Source: Seinonella peptonophila | Lineage (GTDB): Bacteria > Bacillota > Bacilli > Thermoactinomycetales > Thermoactinomycetaceae | DNA: 64,000 bases | Direction: 5' to 3' | Assembly: GCF_900129355.1 (NCBI RefSeq) | Contig: NZ_FQVL01000003.1 | Location: 248,001-312,000 of the forward strand | In this document: positions 15,633 through 24,753 of the stretch, piece by piece | How the letters are laid out: each line of letters begins with the position of its first letter | Position numbering within the stretch: the first letter of the stretch is position 1 | The notes under the pieces: model-generated | The model's input: only the letters and a program-made list of their open reading frames with translations | Database searches by the model: none | Told to the model about the DNA's origin: nothing | Made by a program: the position numbers and the translations under genes

Positions 15633-16622
15633 ATGGAAAAAGACTTAGTAAAAGATATCACAATTATAGGCGGGGGTCCGACTGGGCTTTTTGCAGCATT
15701 TTACGCTGGGATGCGGCATGCAAGTGTACGCGTGATCGAAAGTATGCCTCAGTTAGGCGGTCAGCTTTCAGCACTTTATCCAGAAAAATATATTTATGAT
15801 GTTGCTGGTTTTCCAAAAATAAAAGCTCAAGATTTGATTCAACAATTAACCAAACAGACTGAAATGTTCGCGCCAGAATTTTGCTTAGATGAGAAGGTAT
15901 TAGACGTTCGCAAAATAGAGGAGCGCTTGTTTGAAATTGAAACAGACAAATATACATATCAATCTCGTTCTGTGATCATTACCGCAGGCGTAGGCGCATT
16001 TGAGCCACGCAAACTAAACTTGCCTGGTGTAGAACGTTTTGAACAAAGCAACTTACATTATTTTGTCAATCAGATGGAAGACTTTCGCGATCAGCATGTT
16101 TTGATTGCCGGAGGTGGGGACTCTGCCGTTGATTGGGCACTTATGTTAGAGCCGATAGCAAAGAGCGTAACAATTGTACATCGCCGCGATAAATTTCGTG
16201 CTCATGAACACAGTGTAGAGCAAATGCTTGCTTCGAGCGTTCGTATACTGACACCTAAAGAGATTCAATCAATCGAAGGAGATACAAAGATTTCATCTGT
16301 AACTCTGATCGATAAAAAGAGCAATCAAACAGAGCTACTTACTCCTGATGCGATGATTGTGAGCTATGGATTTATTTCGTCATTAGGGCCAATTAAAAAC
16401 TGGGGCCTAACGCTCGAGAAAGGGAGTATCATCGTTAATTCCCGAATGGAGACAAATATCCCTGGCATATATGCAGCGGGAGATATTGCCACATACCCTG
16501 GAAAAGTGAAATTAATTGCTGTTGGTTTTGGTGAAGCACCTACAGCAGTAAATAATGCAAAACAATATATTGACCCAGAAGCTAGATTGCAACCTGGACA
16601 TAGTTCAAATCTTAACTTATGA
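15633..16622 (+). CDS. yumC: Ferredoxin/flavodoxin-NADP+ reductase (YumC type)
   Basis: A 329-residue thioredoxin-reductase-like flavoprotein with FAD motif [21 protein letters not shown] motif [15 protein letters not shown], and C-terminal [14 protein letters not shown]. It lacks the CxxC of thioredoxin reductase, which marks the YumC/FNR2 group. It moves electrons between NADPH and ferredoxin or flavodoxin. The start has GGAGG 8 bases upstream. It is divergent from the NDH-2 gene across a 290-bp region. Confidence 0.92.
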   Translation: MEKDLVKDITIIGGGPTGLFAAFYAGMRHASVRVIESMPQLGGQLSALYPEKYIYDVAGFPKIKAQDLIQQLTKQTEMFAPEFCLDEKVLDVRKIEERLFEIETDKYTYQSRSVIITAGVGAFEPRKLNLPGVERFEQSNLHYFVNQMEDFRDQHVLIAGGGDSAVDWALMLEPIAKSVTIVHRRDKFRAHEHSVEQMLASSVRILTPKEIQSIEGDTKISSVTLIDKKSNQTELLTPDAMIVSYGFISSLGPIKNWGLTLEKGSIIVNSRMETNIPGIYAAGDIATYPGKVKLIAVGFGEAPTAVNNAKQYIDPEARLQPGHSSNLNL

Positions 16623-16689
16623 GCCATGCATATGCTGATGACTTTTCATCCAATACTAAACAAAATTTCTGTTGAGTAGGTGTCATCAG

Positions 16690-16965
16690 TTGGAAGAAAT
16701 TACTTGGTTCTGCCCTGTTTGTAATGGGTTTAGCACAATTGATCAAGATTGTTCGAACTGTGGTTCCCCCTTGATCGATCAAGGGCGATTGTTTGACTTT
16801 TTTGATCCATATGCTCCGTATCGCCCCATTGATGCCTTAAAAATGAGCGATGGTATCTCTTTTGACTATGCTGGTCATCAGTGTCCACATACGATGTTGT
16901 GCCCTATCTGTCAACAAAAAGAAACTTTTCTCATCAAGGAGCAGAATGATAAAAAATCAACATAA
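16690..16965 (+). CDS. Small zinc-ribbon protein of unknown function
   Basis: A 91-residue protein with two CxxC pairs near the N-terminus (FCPVCNG and DCSNCG), forming a likely zinc ribbon, and a second pair near the end (CPHTMLCPIC). The middle is acidic and aromatic. The TTG at 16690 is preferred because TAGGTG sits 7 bases ahead; another TTG lies at 16672. It follows yumC by 67 bp on the same strand and may be cotranscribed. The zinc ribbon suggests protein or nucleic-acid binding; no partner is known. Confidence 0.65.
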   Translation: MEEITWFCPVCNGFSTIDQDCSNCGSPLIDQGRLFDFFDPYAPYRPIDALKMSDGISFDYAGHQCPHTMLCPICQQKETFLIKEQNDKKST

Positions 16966-16966
16966 A

Positions 16967-16998
16967 TAGCCCTCTGGACATCAGAGGGCTTCGTTTAT
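16967..16998 (+). terminator. Bidirectional terminator
   Basis: AGCCCTCTG, loop GACAT, CAGAGGGCT, then TCGTTTA. It separates the zinc-ribbon gene from the convergent A-type carrier gene. Confidence 0.8.
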
Positions 16999-17011
16999 TA
17001 AACAGTAATCT

Positions 17012-17368
17012 TTAACAATTTTCTGGCGCACCTTCATCCGTTTGCGTACGGAATGAAGAGCCACATCCACAAGAAGAAACAGCGTTTGGATTATCGATAC
17101 TAAATCCGCCACCCATCATCGATTCTTTATAATCAATTGTGGTTCCTTGTAAATAGGTTTGGCTCTCTAAATCAACGAGCACTTTGATCCCGTGCTGATC
17201 AAACTCAGCATCTGTCTCCTCTTTCTCAGAATCAAAACCCATTCCATATGAAAAACCACTACAGCCACCAGGTTGGACACCAATTCGCAAATATAGTTTT
17301 TCTGATTCTTCTTCTTCAGCAAGCATCTCTCTTACCTTATGTGCTGCTTGTTCAGTTAAGGTAATCAT
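17012..17368 (-). CDS. A-type iron-sulfur carrier (HesB/IscA family, YutM-like)
   Basis: A 118-residue HesB/IscA-fold protein. The three conserved Cys are visible: GGCSGFSYGM near residue 36, and SSCGCGSSF near residue 100 (C-x-C). The family carries [2Fe-2S] or [4Fe-4S] clusters to target enzymes. LipA and MqnE in this window are Fe-S enzymes that would need such help. The C-terminus is about 10 residues longer than usual, ending with one further Cys. Start at 17368 after GGAGGGG. Confidence 0.88.
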   Translation of the reverse strand: MITLTEQAAHKVREMLAEEEESEKLYLRIGVQPGGCSGFSYGMGFDSEKEETDAEFDQHGIKVLVDLESQTYLQGTTIDYKESMMGGGFSIDNPNAVSSCGCGSSFRTQTDEGAPENC

Positions 17369-17765
17369 TATGACCCCTCCTCTTATTCCTATTATTAGTA
17401 TACAAAAAATGAACCTTGAAGCAAATCAATCCATTTTTCATTCACTGCTATTCATTTATATGCTGAATTCTATGCCAGCGATTATGCAATTGATCAAGAT
17501 AAACGCTCAAGCGATAAACTTGAGGATGCGAAAAACCTACAGACATTGCATATTGTACCATTTGTCTACGCAACACTTCTATTTTCTCCTCTAGTTTCCG
17601 CGATTGCAACGGAAACCCCCCTTTTACTCCTCTTTTCCCTATATTTACACTATTTGCTTTTTTGTGGATTTATCCTCTTTTTGATTAACCAAAAGTTTGT
17701 TATGCAATTCACAAACTTGTTATGTTAGAATGAAATCGTTAGCCACTCTATTAGGAGGAATTTCC
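17369..17765. other. Intergenic region before mqnE; no gene seen
   Basis: Nearly 400 AT-rich bases between two divergent genes. Short ORFs here have no ribosome-binding sites. Near 17697-17735 two copies of TTGTTATG and a TAGAAT hexamer suggest a promoter for mqnE, but no -35 at good spacing was found. Confidence 0.4.
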
Positions 17766-18869
17766 ATGATTGATCCACAACTAAAGCCGATTGCCGCTAA
17801 AATTGAGCGAAACGAACGGCTGACCCTCGAGGATGGTCTAACCCTCTATCGATCAGAGGATTTACTCACGATCGCCAGTTGGGCCAATCAAGCAAATTTA
17901 AAACAGAACGGAAAAAATGTCTATTTTATTCAAAATATGGCTCTCTATCCAACAAATGTATGCGAAGCTAAATGTTCTTTCTGCGGATTTCGACGTGATC
18001 CAGACAGTGAAGGAGCCTATACAAAAACCCCTGAAGAACTCATTGCTTACATTGATGAACGAATAACTGAGCGTACACAGGAATTTCACATTGTAGGTGG
18101 TCATAACCATACAGTTCCTTATGCCTATTATATACAAACAATAGCAGCTTTAAAAAAACGCTACCCCCATGTTGTAATCAAAGCATATACTGCGGCTGAA
18201 ATCCAATTTTTTGCTAAAATAGCAAATCGTTCAATCGAAGATGTTTTAGCGGATTTAATTGAAGCAGGGTTAGATACACTTCCAGGTGGTGGAGCCGAGA
18301 TTTTATCTGAACGCTATCGGGAAAAAATGAGCCCTGATAAAGCCTCAACCGACGAATGGCTGGCTGTTCATCGCGCAGCACATAAAATGGGGCTGAAAAC
18401 CCATGCAACCATGCTCTATGGATCAATCGAAACATTAGAAGAGCGATTGATTCACATGATTCGTCTTCGGGAGCTACAAGATGAGACCAATGGTTTTATG
18501 GTTTTTATTCCACTTGCCATCCAGCCTCGGAATGTGAATGCCTCCATTCGTAGAAGAACATCTGCAATGGATGATTTACGTACAATTGCCATCAGCCGGC
18601 TGATGTTGGATAATTTCCAACATATTAAAGCTTATTGGATCAATATTGGGACTCAATTAACACAACTTGCACTCCAATTTGGAGCCTCTGATATTCATGG
18701 CACAATTGTAGAGGAACAAATCAGTCATTCTGCGGGGGCACTGACCCAGACCGCCCTTACTCGTGAAGATTTAGTTTGGTTAATCGAGGGTGCAAATCGA
18801 ATTCCCATCGAACGGGATACTTTCTACAATCCGATAAAAATTTATAAAAAAGAGACAACAGCCACTTGA
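17766..18869 (+). CDS. mqnE: Aminofutalosine synthase MqnE (radical SAM, menaquinone biosynthesis)
   Basis: A 367-residue radical SAM enzyme. The cluster motif NVCEAKCSFCGF supplies Cys66, Cys70 and Cys73. Family blocks are clear: EFHIVGGHN, LDTLPGGGAEIL, THATMLYGSIET, LRELQDETNGF and IKAYWINIG. MqnE joins 3-[(1-carboxyvinyl)oxy]benzoate to SAM in the futalosine route to menaquinone, so this organism probably makes menaquinone that way rather than by MenF-D-C. No other mqn gene is in the window. The start follows AGGAGG. Confidence 0.92.
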   Translation: MIDPQLKPIAAKIERNERLTLEDGLTLYRSEDLLTIASWANQANLKQNGKNVYFIQNMALYPTNVCEAKCSFCGFRRDPDSEGAYTKTPEELIAYIDERITERTQEFHIVGGHNHTVPYAYYIQTIAALKKRYPHVVIKAYTAAEIQFFAKIANRSIEDVLADLIEAGLDTLPGGGAEILSERYREKMSPDKASTDEWLAVHRAAHKMGLKTHATMLYGSIETLEERLIHMIRLRELQDETNGFMVFIPLAIQPRNVNASIRRRTSAMDDLRTIAISRLMLDNFQHIKAYWINIGTQLTQLALQFGASDIHGTIVEEQISHSAGALTQTALTREDLVWLIEGANRIPIERDTFYNPIKIYKKETTAT

Positions 18870-18896
18870 TAAATGAAATCAAGTGGCTGTTTTATA
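18862..18896 (+). terminator. Terminator of mqnE
   Basis: CAGCCACTTGAT...ATCAAGTGGCTG followed by TTTTATA. The stem starts just before the mqnE stop codon. Confidence 0.85.
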
Positions 18897-18946
18897 AAGA
18901 TACTTTCATATATCCATTCAAATGCGTAGCATTTTGATGAACTCAT

Positions 18947-19186
18947 TTAAAATCGAACTTCCATCTCTTCGATTGCTCGGTATATATTTTTACGCAACTC
19001 ATCCACATCTTTACCTGTAACGACATCTCCATTAACCAACGCATATGGAAATTCTGCACAGATGCCACAATTCCCCAGACAACCATATTCAATTACATCT
19101 AGATCGATGTTTTGTTCCAATTCTTTCATTAAGGCCAATACATCATCCGTTAAATTATTTACGCAAAACTCAATTAATGGCCTCAT
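18947..19186 (-). CDS. yuzB: YuzB-like protein (DUF1450)
   Basis: A 79-residue DUF1450 protein matching YuzB: it begins RPLIEFCVNN and carries YGCLGNCGICAE, with Cys spacing that recalls a thioredoxin-like [2Fe-2S] ferredoxin. The start has AGGTGAGG upstream. Members lie in the same redox neighbourhood in B. subtilis. Function unknown; metal or cluster binding is inferred from the Cys pattern. Confidence 0.88.
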   Translation of the reverse strand: MRPLIEFCVNNLTDDVLALMKELEQNIDLDVIEYGCLGNCGICAEFPYALVNGDVVTGKDVDELRKNIYRAIEEMEVRF

Positions 19187-19321
19187 GCTTCCTCACCTGC
19201 CTCAACAGTCAACTATAACATACTGTTAATATATAACAAAATAATCAATTTTTCTTGTTATTCTCCGTTTTTTCAGTAGAATAGAGTATGTGATTCTTTT
19301 TAAATATAAAGGAGCGATTCG

Positions 19322-19798
19322 GTGAGGTTTGTCAAAAACATCTGGATGAGTGCATTGATCTTAACTTTATTGGTTGTTTTCACAATTCCTTCAGGAGAAG
19401 TCGATGCAAAAACCAAATGGGAAGTCAAAGCAGACAAAGTAATTTCGGAGGCCAAGAAGCATTTGAATAAGAAGTATAAATCTGGAGCCAACGGCCCTAA
19501 TACTTTCGACTGTTCTGGCTACACACAGTATGTTTGGAAGCGATCCATTAGCTACAAGTTGCACCGTAATAGTGGAAAACAATCAACTCAAGGTAAAACA
19601 ATCTCAATTAAAAAGATCCGAAAAGGAGACTTGCTTTTTTTTAACACAAATAATAAAGGCATTTCTCATGTAGCCATTTATCTTGGAAACGGCAAAATGA
19701 TTCAGTCAGCCAGTTCTAAAAATGTGTCTATCGCTTCACTCAATAATTCATATTGGAAACCTCGCCTCGTCAAGGCACGTAGACTGATCAATCTTTAA
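19322..19798 (+). CDS. Secreted NlpC/P60 endopeptidase
   Basis: A 158-residue secreted protein. Residues 1-29 are a signal peptide (cleavage likely after VDA), and the rest is an NlpC/P60 domain with catalytic Cys64 in FDCSGYTQYVW and His116 in ISHVAIYLGNG. Such enzymes cut gamma-D-Glu-diamino-acid bonds in peptidoglycan. No wall-binding repeat (LysM or SH3) is present, so it is a bare catalytic domain. GTG start with AAGGAG upstream. Confidence 0.9.
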   Translation: MRFVKNIWMSALILTLLVVFTIPSGEVDAKTKWEVKADKVISEAKKHLNKKYKSGANGPNTFDCSGYTQYVWKRSISYKLHRNSGKQSTQGKTISIKKIRKGDLLFFNTNNKGISHVAIYLGNGKMIQSASSKNVSIASLNNSYWKPRLVKARRLINL

Positions 19799-19829
19799 TC
19801 GGTACATACTATTTACCGCTACAGATTGG

Positions 19830-19857
19830 AAGAACCCACATCATTGTGGGTTCTTTA
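19830..19857 (+). terminator. Terminator of the NlpC/P60 gene (intact copy)
   Basis: AAGAACCCACA...TGTGGGTTCTT followed by T and AG. The first 20 bases are repeated at 20084-20103 on the far side of repeat element A. Confidence 0.85.
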
Positions 19858-20083
19858 GCTTGTTGACAAAGTATAAGTGGCTATATAAAAGTCAAGGTTT
19901 ATGCACTGCGTGTTATTGGAAAGGATGGAGCCTCCAGTTCAGGCTACGAAGGTGTATGCACAACGCCGCGACTAGACAAATGCGGAATTAGGAGCATTTG
20001 TCCGGCCATTGCAAACCATCTCCTCCTTTTAACAGGTTTATTTTCATTTGACTTTAACCAGAATATAGGTTTTTCTTCAGTCT
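19850..20083 (+). repeat. Small repeat element A, flanked by a duplicated terminator half
   Basis: The element runs from about TGTTGACAAAGTA (19861) to TTTTTCTTCAGTCT (20083). A 20-bp direct repeat (AAGAACCCACATCATTGTGG at 19830-19849 and 20084-20103) flanks it, as a target-site duplication would. It shares a 28-base block (19930-19957) with element B exactly, and ends with elements C and D. No ORF is supported. It lies between convergent genes. Confidence 0.8.
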
Positions 20084-20148
20084 AAGAACCCACATCATTG
20101 TGGTAGATAAATCCATACAGTGAGACCTTCTTCCAATCAGATGAAATG

Positions 20149-21620
<1,472 letters not shown>

Positions 21621-21700
21621 CTAATCCAAATATTTATAGAGTCATTGTTGCGGTCTCAAAATTCATTCATTATATTCACATGGCTAGAAGTGCAATACAT

Positions 21701-22639
21701 TTAATCATAAATACTTTGACTCAAGTAACGTTCACTACTATCTGGAAAGATGACGGCGATTCGTGTCAGTTTTTTGTGGAGAGTAGAGTCTTGTCTTGCT
21801 TCAATATCTACAGCATGATATGCAGAACCTGATGAACTCCCTACCAGTAAGCCTTCATGCTTCGCTAACTTTTTCACCCATGTAAAAGCATCTTGATCAG
21901 TGACTGTGTAAACTTGATCAACTAGTGACCAATCAAAGAACTTAGGGATTTGCTCCATTCCGATCCCTTCTGTTCGATGAGCACCCACTTCGCCTCCATT
22001 TAAGATCGAACCCTCCGGTTCTACAATCACAGTTCGAATTTGTGGGTTTTTCTCTTTCAAATAGCGAGCAACCCCCATAAAGGTTCCTGCTGATCCTGCC
22101 CCAGCGACAAAGATATCGATCTTCCCCTCAAGTTGCTCCCATATCTCTGGTCCAGTGACCTGATAATGAACCTCTGGATTGGCTGGATTCTGAAATTGTT
22201 GCGGACAATAAGAGTCAGGCATCTCCTTTGCTAACTCCATGGCCTTTGCAATCGCGCCTTTGATGCCATCCTGACTGGGCGTGTTCACTACTTCTGCTCC
22301 CAGAGCTTTCATCAATTTTTGTTTTTCGATTGAAAATTTTTCAGGAACAACAAAAATCACTCTATAGCCAGTTCCAATGGCAGCTAATGCTAAGCCAATT
22401 CCTGTATTACCAGCAGTTGGTTCAATAATCGTGCCACCAAGTTTTAACTGACCACTTTCTTCACCTGCACGAATCAAAGCAGCTCCAAGTCGATCTTTAA
22501 TGCTACCTCCCGGATTCATAAATTCTAGTTTTGCATATACTTGAACTGAAGCCGGGAGATTCATTTGATTTAATTGGATAACAGGTGTGTTTCCAATTAA
22601 ATCTTTTACACCTTGATAAACTTGTCCACTCATCCCCAC
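21701..22639 (-). CDS. mccA: O-acetylserine-dependent cystathionine beta-synthase (MccA)
   Basis: A 312-residue member of the cysteine synthase family. The PLP lysine is in NPGGSIKDR; cysteine synthases usually read NPGSSVKDR, and NPGG is typical of MccA/YrhA. Other blocks are EPTAGNTGIGLA, GAGSAGTFMG and EGIGMEQIPKF. It joins homocysteine to O-acetylserine (or serine), giving cystathionine for MccB. The GTG start at 22639 has GAGGAG six bases ahead. In B. subtilis the mcc genes are repressed by CymR; no CymR box was identified here. Confidence 0.88.
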   Translation of the reverse strand: MGMSGQVYQGVKDLIGNTPVIQLNQMNLPASVQVYAKLEFMNPGGSIKDRLGAALIRAGEESGQLKLGGTIIEPTAGNTGIGLALAAIGTGYRVIFVVPEKFSIEKQKLMKALGAEVVNTPSQDGIKGAIAKAMELAKEMPDSYCPQQFQNPANPEVHYQVTGPEIWEQLEGKIDIFVAGAGSAGTFMGVARYLKEKNPQIRTVIVEPEGSILNGGEVGAHRTEGIGMEQIPKFFDWSLVDQVYTVTDQDAFTWVKKLAKHEGLLVGSSSGSAYHAVDIEARQDSTLHKKLTRIAVIFPDSSERYLSQSIYD

Positions 22640-22810
22640 ACTTTCTACTCCTCTCTGATAAGGCTATTTTATTATAAAATCGATAGAAATACATATATTA
22701 ATCATAAGCAATCCTTGGTACTCGATTGAGTCGCTGTAACTTGCCCTCCAAAAAGTCCCAAAGTAACAGGATGCACGTACCATCTTGAAGAAAGCACTTT
22801 GATCGCCCGG

Positions 22811-22839
22811 TTGATTTTTGTCAACAAAAGGAATACAAT
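22811..22839 (+). promoter_or_regulatory. Sigma-A type promoter of the NifU-domain gene
   Basis: TTGATT (22811-22816), a 17-base spacer, then TACAAT (22834-22839). It lies 55 bp upstream of the hairpin at the start of the gene. Confidence 0.6.
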
Positions 22840-22888
22840 GAGAACAGATATCAATTTATAGTGATTCTTAACTAACTAGGGGGTGTCA

Positions 22889-22917
22889 GTCTGTATGGAA
22901 TGAACTTTCATACAGAC
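22889..22917 (+). promoter_or_regulatory. Hairpin between ribosome-binding site and start codon
   Basis: GTCTGTATG (22889-22897) pairs perfectly with CATACAGAC (22909-22917) across an 11-base loop. AGGGGGTG lies just before it and the likely ATG (22924) just after it. When folded, the hairpin would bring the two to normal spacing. A second in-frame ATG (22900) is inside the loop. Confidence 0.6.
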
Positions 22918-22923
22918 ATCGAT

Positions 22924-23145
22924 ATGGAATCAAAAGTTCAAGAAATACTTGATAAACTTCGTCCATTTATTCAACGTGATGGTGGCGACGTTGAGTTGGT
23001 TGATGTGGAAGACGGCATCGTTTCTGTCCGATTGCTTGGTGCTTGCGGTAGCTGCCCCAGTTCTACAATCACATTAAAAGCAGGTATTGAACGGGCACTG
23101 ATGGAAGAAATTCCTGAAGTTCGCGAAGTGGTGCAAGTACTCTAA
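22924..23145 (+). CDS. NifU C-terminal-domain Fe-S scaffold protein (YutI/NfuA family)
   Basis: A 73-residue protein consisting of one NifU C-terminal domain: [20 protein letters not shown] then [19 protein letters not shown] with the cluster-binding CxxC. It would carry or deliver [4Fe-4S] clusters. The ATG at 22924 is preferred because it matches the family N-terminus; the ATG at 22900 would add eight residues. The hairpin at 22889-22917 separates the ribosome site from this start. It is divergent from the mccA operon. Confidence 0.88.
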   Translation: MESKVQEILDKLRPFIQRDGGDVELVDVEDGIVSVRLLGACGSCPSSTITLKAGIERALMEEIPEVREVVQVL

Positions 23146-23154
23146 AGATACGGA

Positions 23155-23187
23155 GAAGCCCCCAAGCTTAGCAGGGGGCTTTTTATG
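23155..23187 (+). terminator. Terminator of the NifU-domain gene
   Basis: AGCCCCC, loop AAGCTTAGCA, GGGGGCT then TTTTATG. Lies between two convergent genes. Confidence 0.85.
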
Positions 23188-23197
23188 TATAAAATCA

Positions 23198-23416
23198 TTA
23201 ATTATGACGACCAAACATTTGATTGACAAAGTGATCAATTTCCGATTTAAAATGCTCAAATGTTTCCTGCTCACACATTTGAGCATCCATTTTTCCTAAT
23301 ATCATTTCTAAATCGGCCGATTCTTGGCGCAATTCAAGTATTAATCGATCGATATGTGCTTTTCGTTCGTTAAGTGTTTTACGGATTTGCTCTAGCTCAT
23401 GTTCAGAAAAGTGCAT
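23198..23416 (-). CDS. Small coiled-coil protein of unknown function
   Basis: A 72-residue, mostly helical protein with heptad-like spacing (LEQIRKTLNERKAHIDRLI...), ending NQMFGRHN. It has no signal peptide or Cys pattern beyond a single MCEQE. GGTAGG lies about 12 bases ahead of the ATG. It converges on the NifU-domain gene with a shared terminator between. I do not recognise the family; reality rests on the ORF, the composition and the position. Confidence 0.5.
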   Translation of the reverse strand: MHFSEHELEQIRKTLNERKAHIDRLILELRQESADLEMILGKMDAQMCEQETFEHFKSEIDHFVNQMFGRHN

Positions 23417-23528
23417 GCTTTATGAAAACCTACCTTTCCTTTATAAAATCTCGCAAGAACATTCTAACACTTCGGGCTTCTTCTCACAACGGTTTGTTAA
23501 AAATTTTCTTTCTTTTTGTAAAAAGCAG

Positions 23529-23557
23529 ACAGCCCCGAGTCTCTCCCAGGGCTGCCT
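23529..23557 (-). terminator. Terminator of the CDF transporter gene
   Basis: GGCAGCCCT...GGGGCTGTC on the minus strand followed by TGCTTTTTAC. It is GC-rich like the gene it ends. Confidence 0.8.
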
Positions 23558-23593
23558 ACGTGATGTTGTCTTGTGAAAAGGGACTTGATGAGG

Positions 23594-24529
23594 CTACATC
23601 TTGAGAGCCCGAGAGATCAGATCGAGTTCGAGAGAGAATCCTTTCTCCTTGGTGAGTCGATTGAAGAACTGATCGATTTTCTTGCTTTCCGTGTTGAACT
23701 CACCGAACGGAAGGAACACCTCACAGCGAACGTAGATGTTGTGATCACCCCGTTGCATGATCTTCAGGCCTTTCACTTGACCCTGGAGCCCATCAACGAC
23801 AAGCTCCAAGCCTTGGAGCGCCTGTGCATAGTCGATCGACTGCGGACACTTGTCCAGCAGGATCGTCCACGAAGGACGGATTAGCTCCTGCCCGCTGTGG
23901 TAGAAGATCATACCCGCGATCAGGATCGAGATCGCCGGGTCAACCAGCGACCACGACTGTCCAGTCGCCTGCCCGATGGCGATGATGGCAGCCCCGGCGA
24001 AGCTACAGAGGTCACCCAGCATGTCAAAGATCATATCCAGGAAGACCGCCTTCACGATCAGTTCATGATGCTCTTCTTCGTCCTCACCGTGGTGATTCAA
24101 GTAGAAGGCGAAGAAGCCGTTGACGAGCAGGCCGCAGATCGAGGCGACCATTACCCAGCCACCTTCGATCGACTGCGGTTCCCTCCAGCGCTCTACCGCT
24201 TCTACGACCATCCAGAGAGCGATGCCCCACAGCGTCAGCCCGTTAAGGGCGGCGCAGAGTGCCTTGAGTTTATCGAACCCATCGTTGTACCTGTTGGTTC
24301 GTCCCTTGTTGGCTCGAATCATGACGACGATGTTGGCGGCGATGAGCGCTGCGTCGGCGTACATGTGCAGCGCGATACCACGGAGCGCGAGACTGTGCGC
24401 GATGGTGGCGACGAAAAGTTCAAAGCTGGCGAGGATGAGCATCGCCAGTGCGGCGATCTTCATCAGCTTCAGCTTACTCCACGAGTTGATCTTGAGATCG
24501 ATCTTTTTGACCCACGGCTTGATCTTCAT
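23594..24529 (-). CDS. Cation diffusion facilitator (CDF) transporter with an Asp-rich metal site
   Basis: A 311-residue six-helix CDF protein with a cytosolic C-terminal domain. The usual metal site in helices 2 and 5 reads HMYAD (His55, Asp59) and DMIFD (Asp165, Asp169). Zinc exporters usually have HxxxD in both; an Asp in helix 5 is a change seen in manganese- or iron-type CDFs. A His/Glu-rich loop (GEDEEEHHE) lies between helices 4 and 5. The gene is far richer in G+C than its neighbours and uses GC-ending codons, so it was probably acquired. Start is the ATG at 24529 (AAAGAG ahead); a TTG at 24604 is also in frame. Confidence 0.82.
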   Translation of the reverse strand: MKIKPWVKKIDLKINSWSKLKLMKIAALAMLILASFELFVATIAHSLALRGIALHMYADAALIAANIVVMIRANKGRTNRYNDGFDKLKALCAALNGLTLWGIALWMVVEAVERWREPQSIEGGWVMVASICGLLVNGFFAFYLNHHGEDEEEHHELIVKAVFLDMIFDMLGDLCSFAGAAIIAIGQATGQSWSLVDPAISILIAGMIFYHSGQELIRPSWTILLDKCPQSIDYAQALQGLELVVDGLQGQVKGLKIMQRGDHNIYVRCEVFLPFGEFNTESKKIDQFFNRLTKEKGFSLELDLISRALKM

Positions 24530-24680
24530 GTCACGCTCTTTCTGTTCGATTCCTACTACTCGGTCTGCGATCTCATCCGTACGATATAAAGCTCCTCCTC
24601 TCAAACTTTAGCCCATGAAAATCTCTCTCAGCTCATCCGGAGTGAGAGTAGCTTCGAATAAACGAACCTCCTATTATAGA
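24530..24680 (-). promoter_or_regulatory. Leader of the CDF gene with a hairpin and an unused ribosome-site-like sequence
   Basis: Upstream of the CDF start the minus strand carries AGGAGG, then an open stretch of about 19 codons without a standard start (ending LREIFMG and TAA), and a hairpin with arms CTCTCA and TGAGAG. A second GGAGGAG lies near 24593. This could be a leader peptide or a metal-responsive leader; no known riboswitch consensus was matched. Confidence 0.35.
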
Positions 24681-24753
24681 AAAAGAGGAATTTTGCGGTG
24701 ATTTCTTATTTATCATACAAGGCTTTCGATTCAAATGCAAATGATTATCAATT

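Noticed and set aside
17546-17728. 60-codon hydrophobic ORF before mqnE
   Set aside because: No ribosome site and it overlaps the likely mqnE promoter.
22640-22760. S-box or T-box leader before mccA
   Set aside because: None of the conserved blocks of these leaders could be found; only a possible -10 (TATAAT) is visible.
23897-24611. Two long plus-strand ORFs (230 and 163 codons) opposite the CDF gene
   Set aside because: They are side effects of high G+C in the CDF gene; the minus-strand protein has clear CDF helices and metal residues.
24530-24680. yybP-ykoY manganese or NiCo riboswitch before the CDF gene
   Set aside because: The conserved blocks of these riboswitches are not present in the leader.
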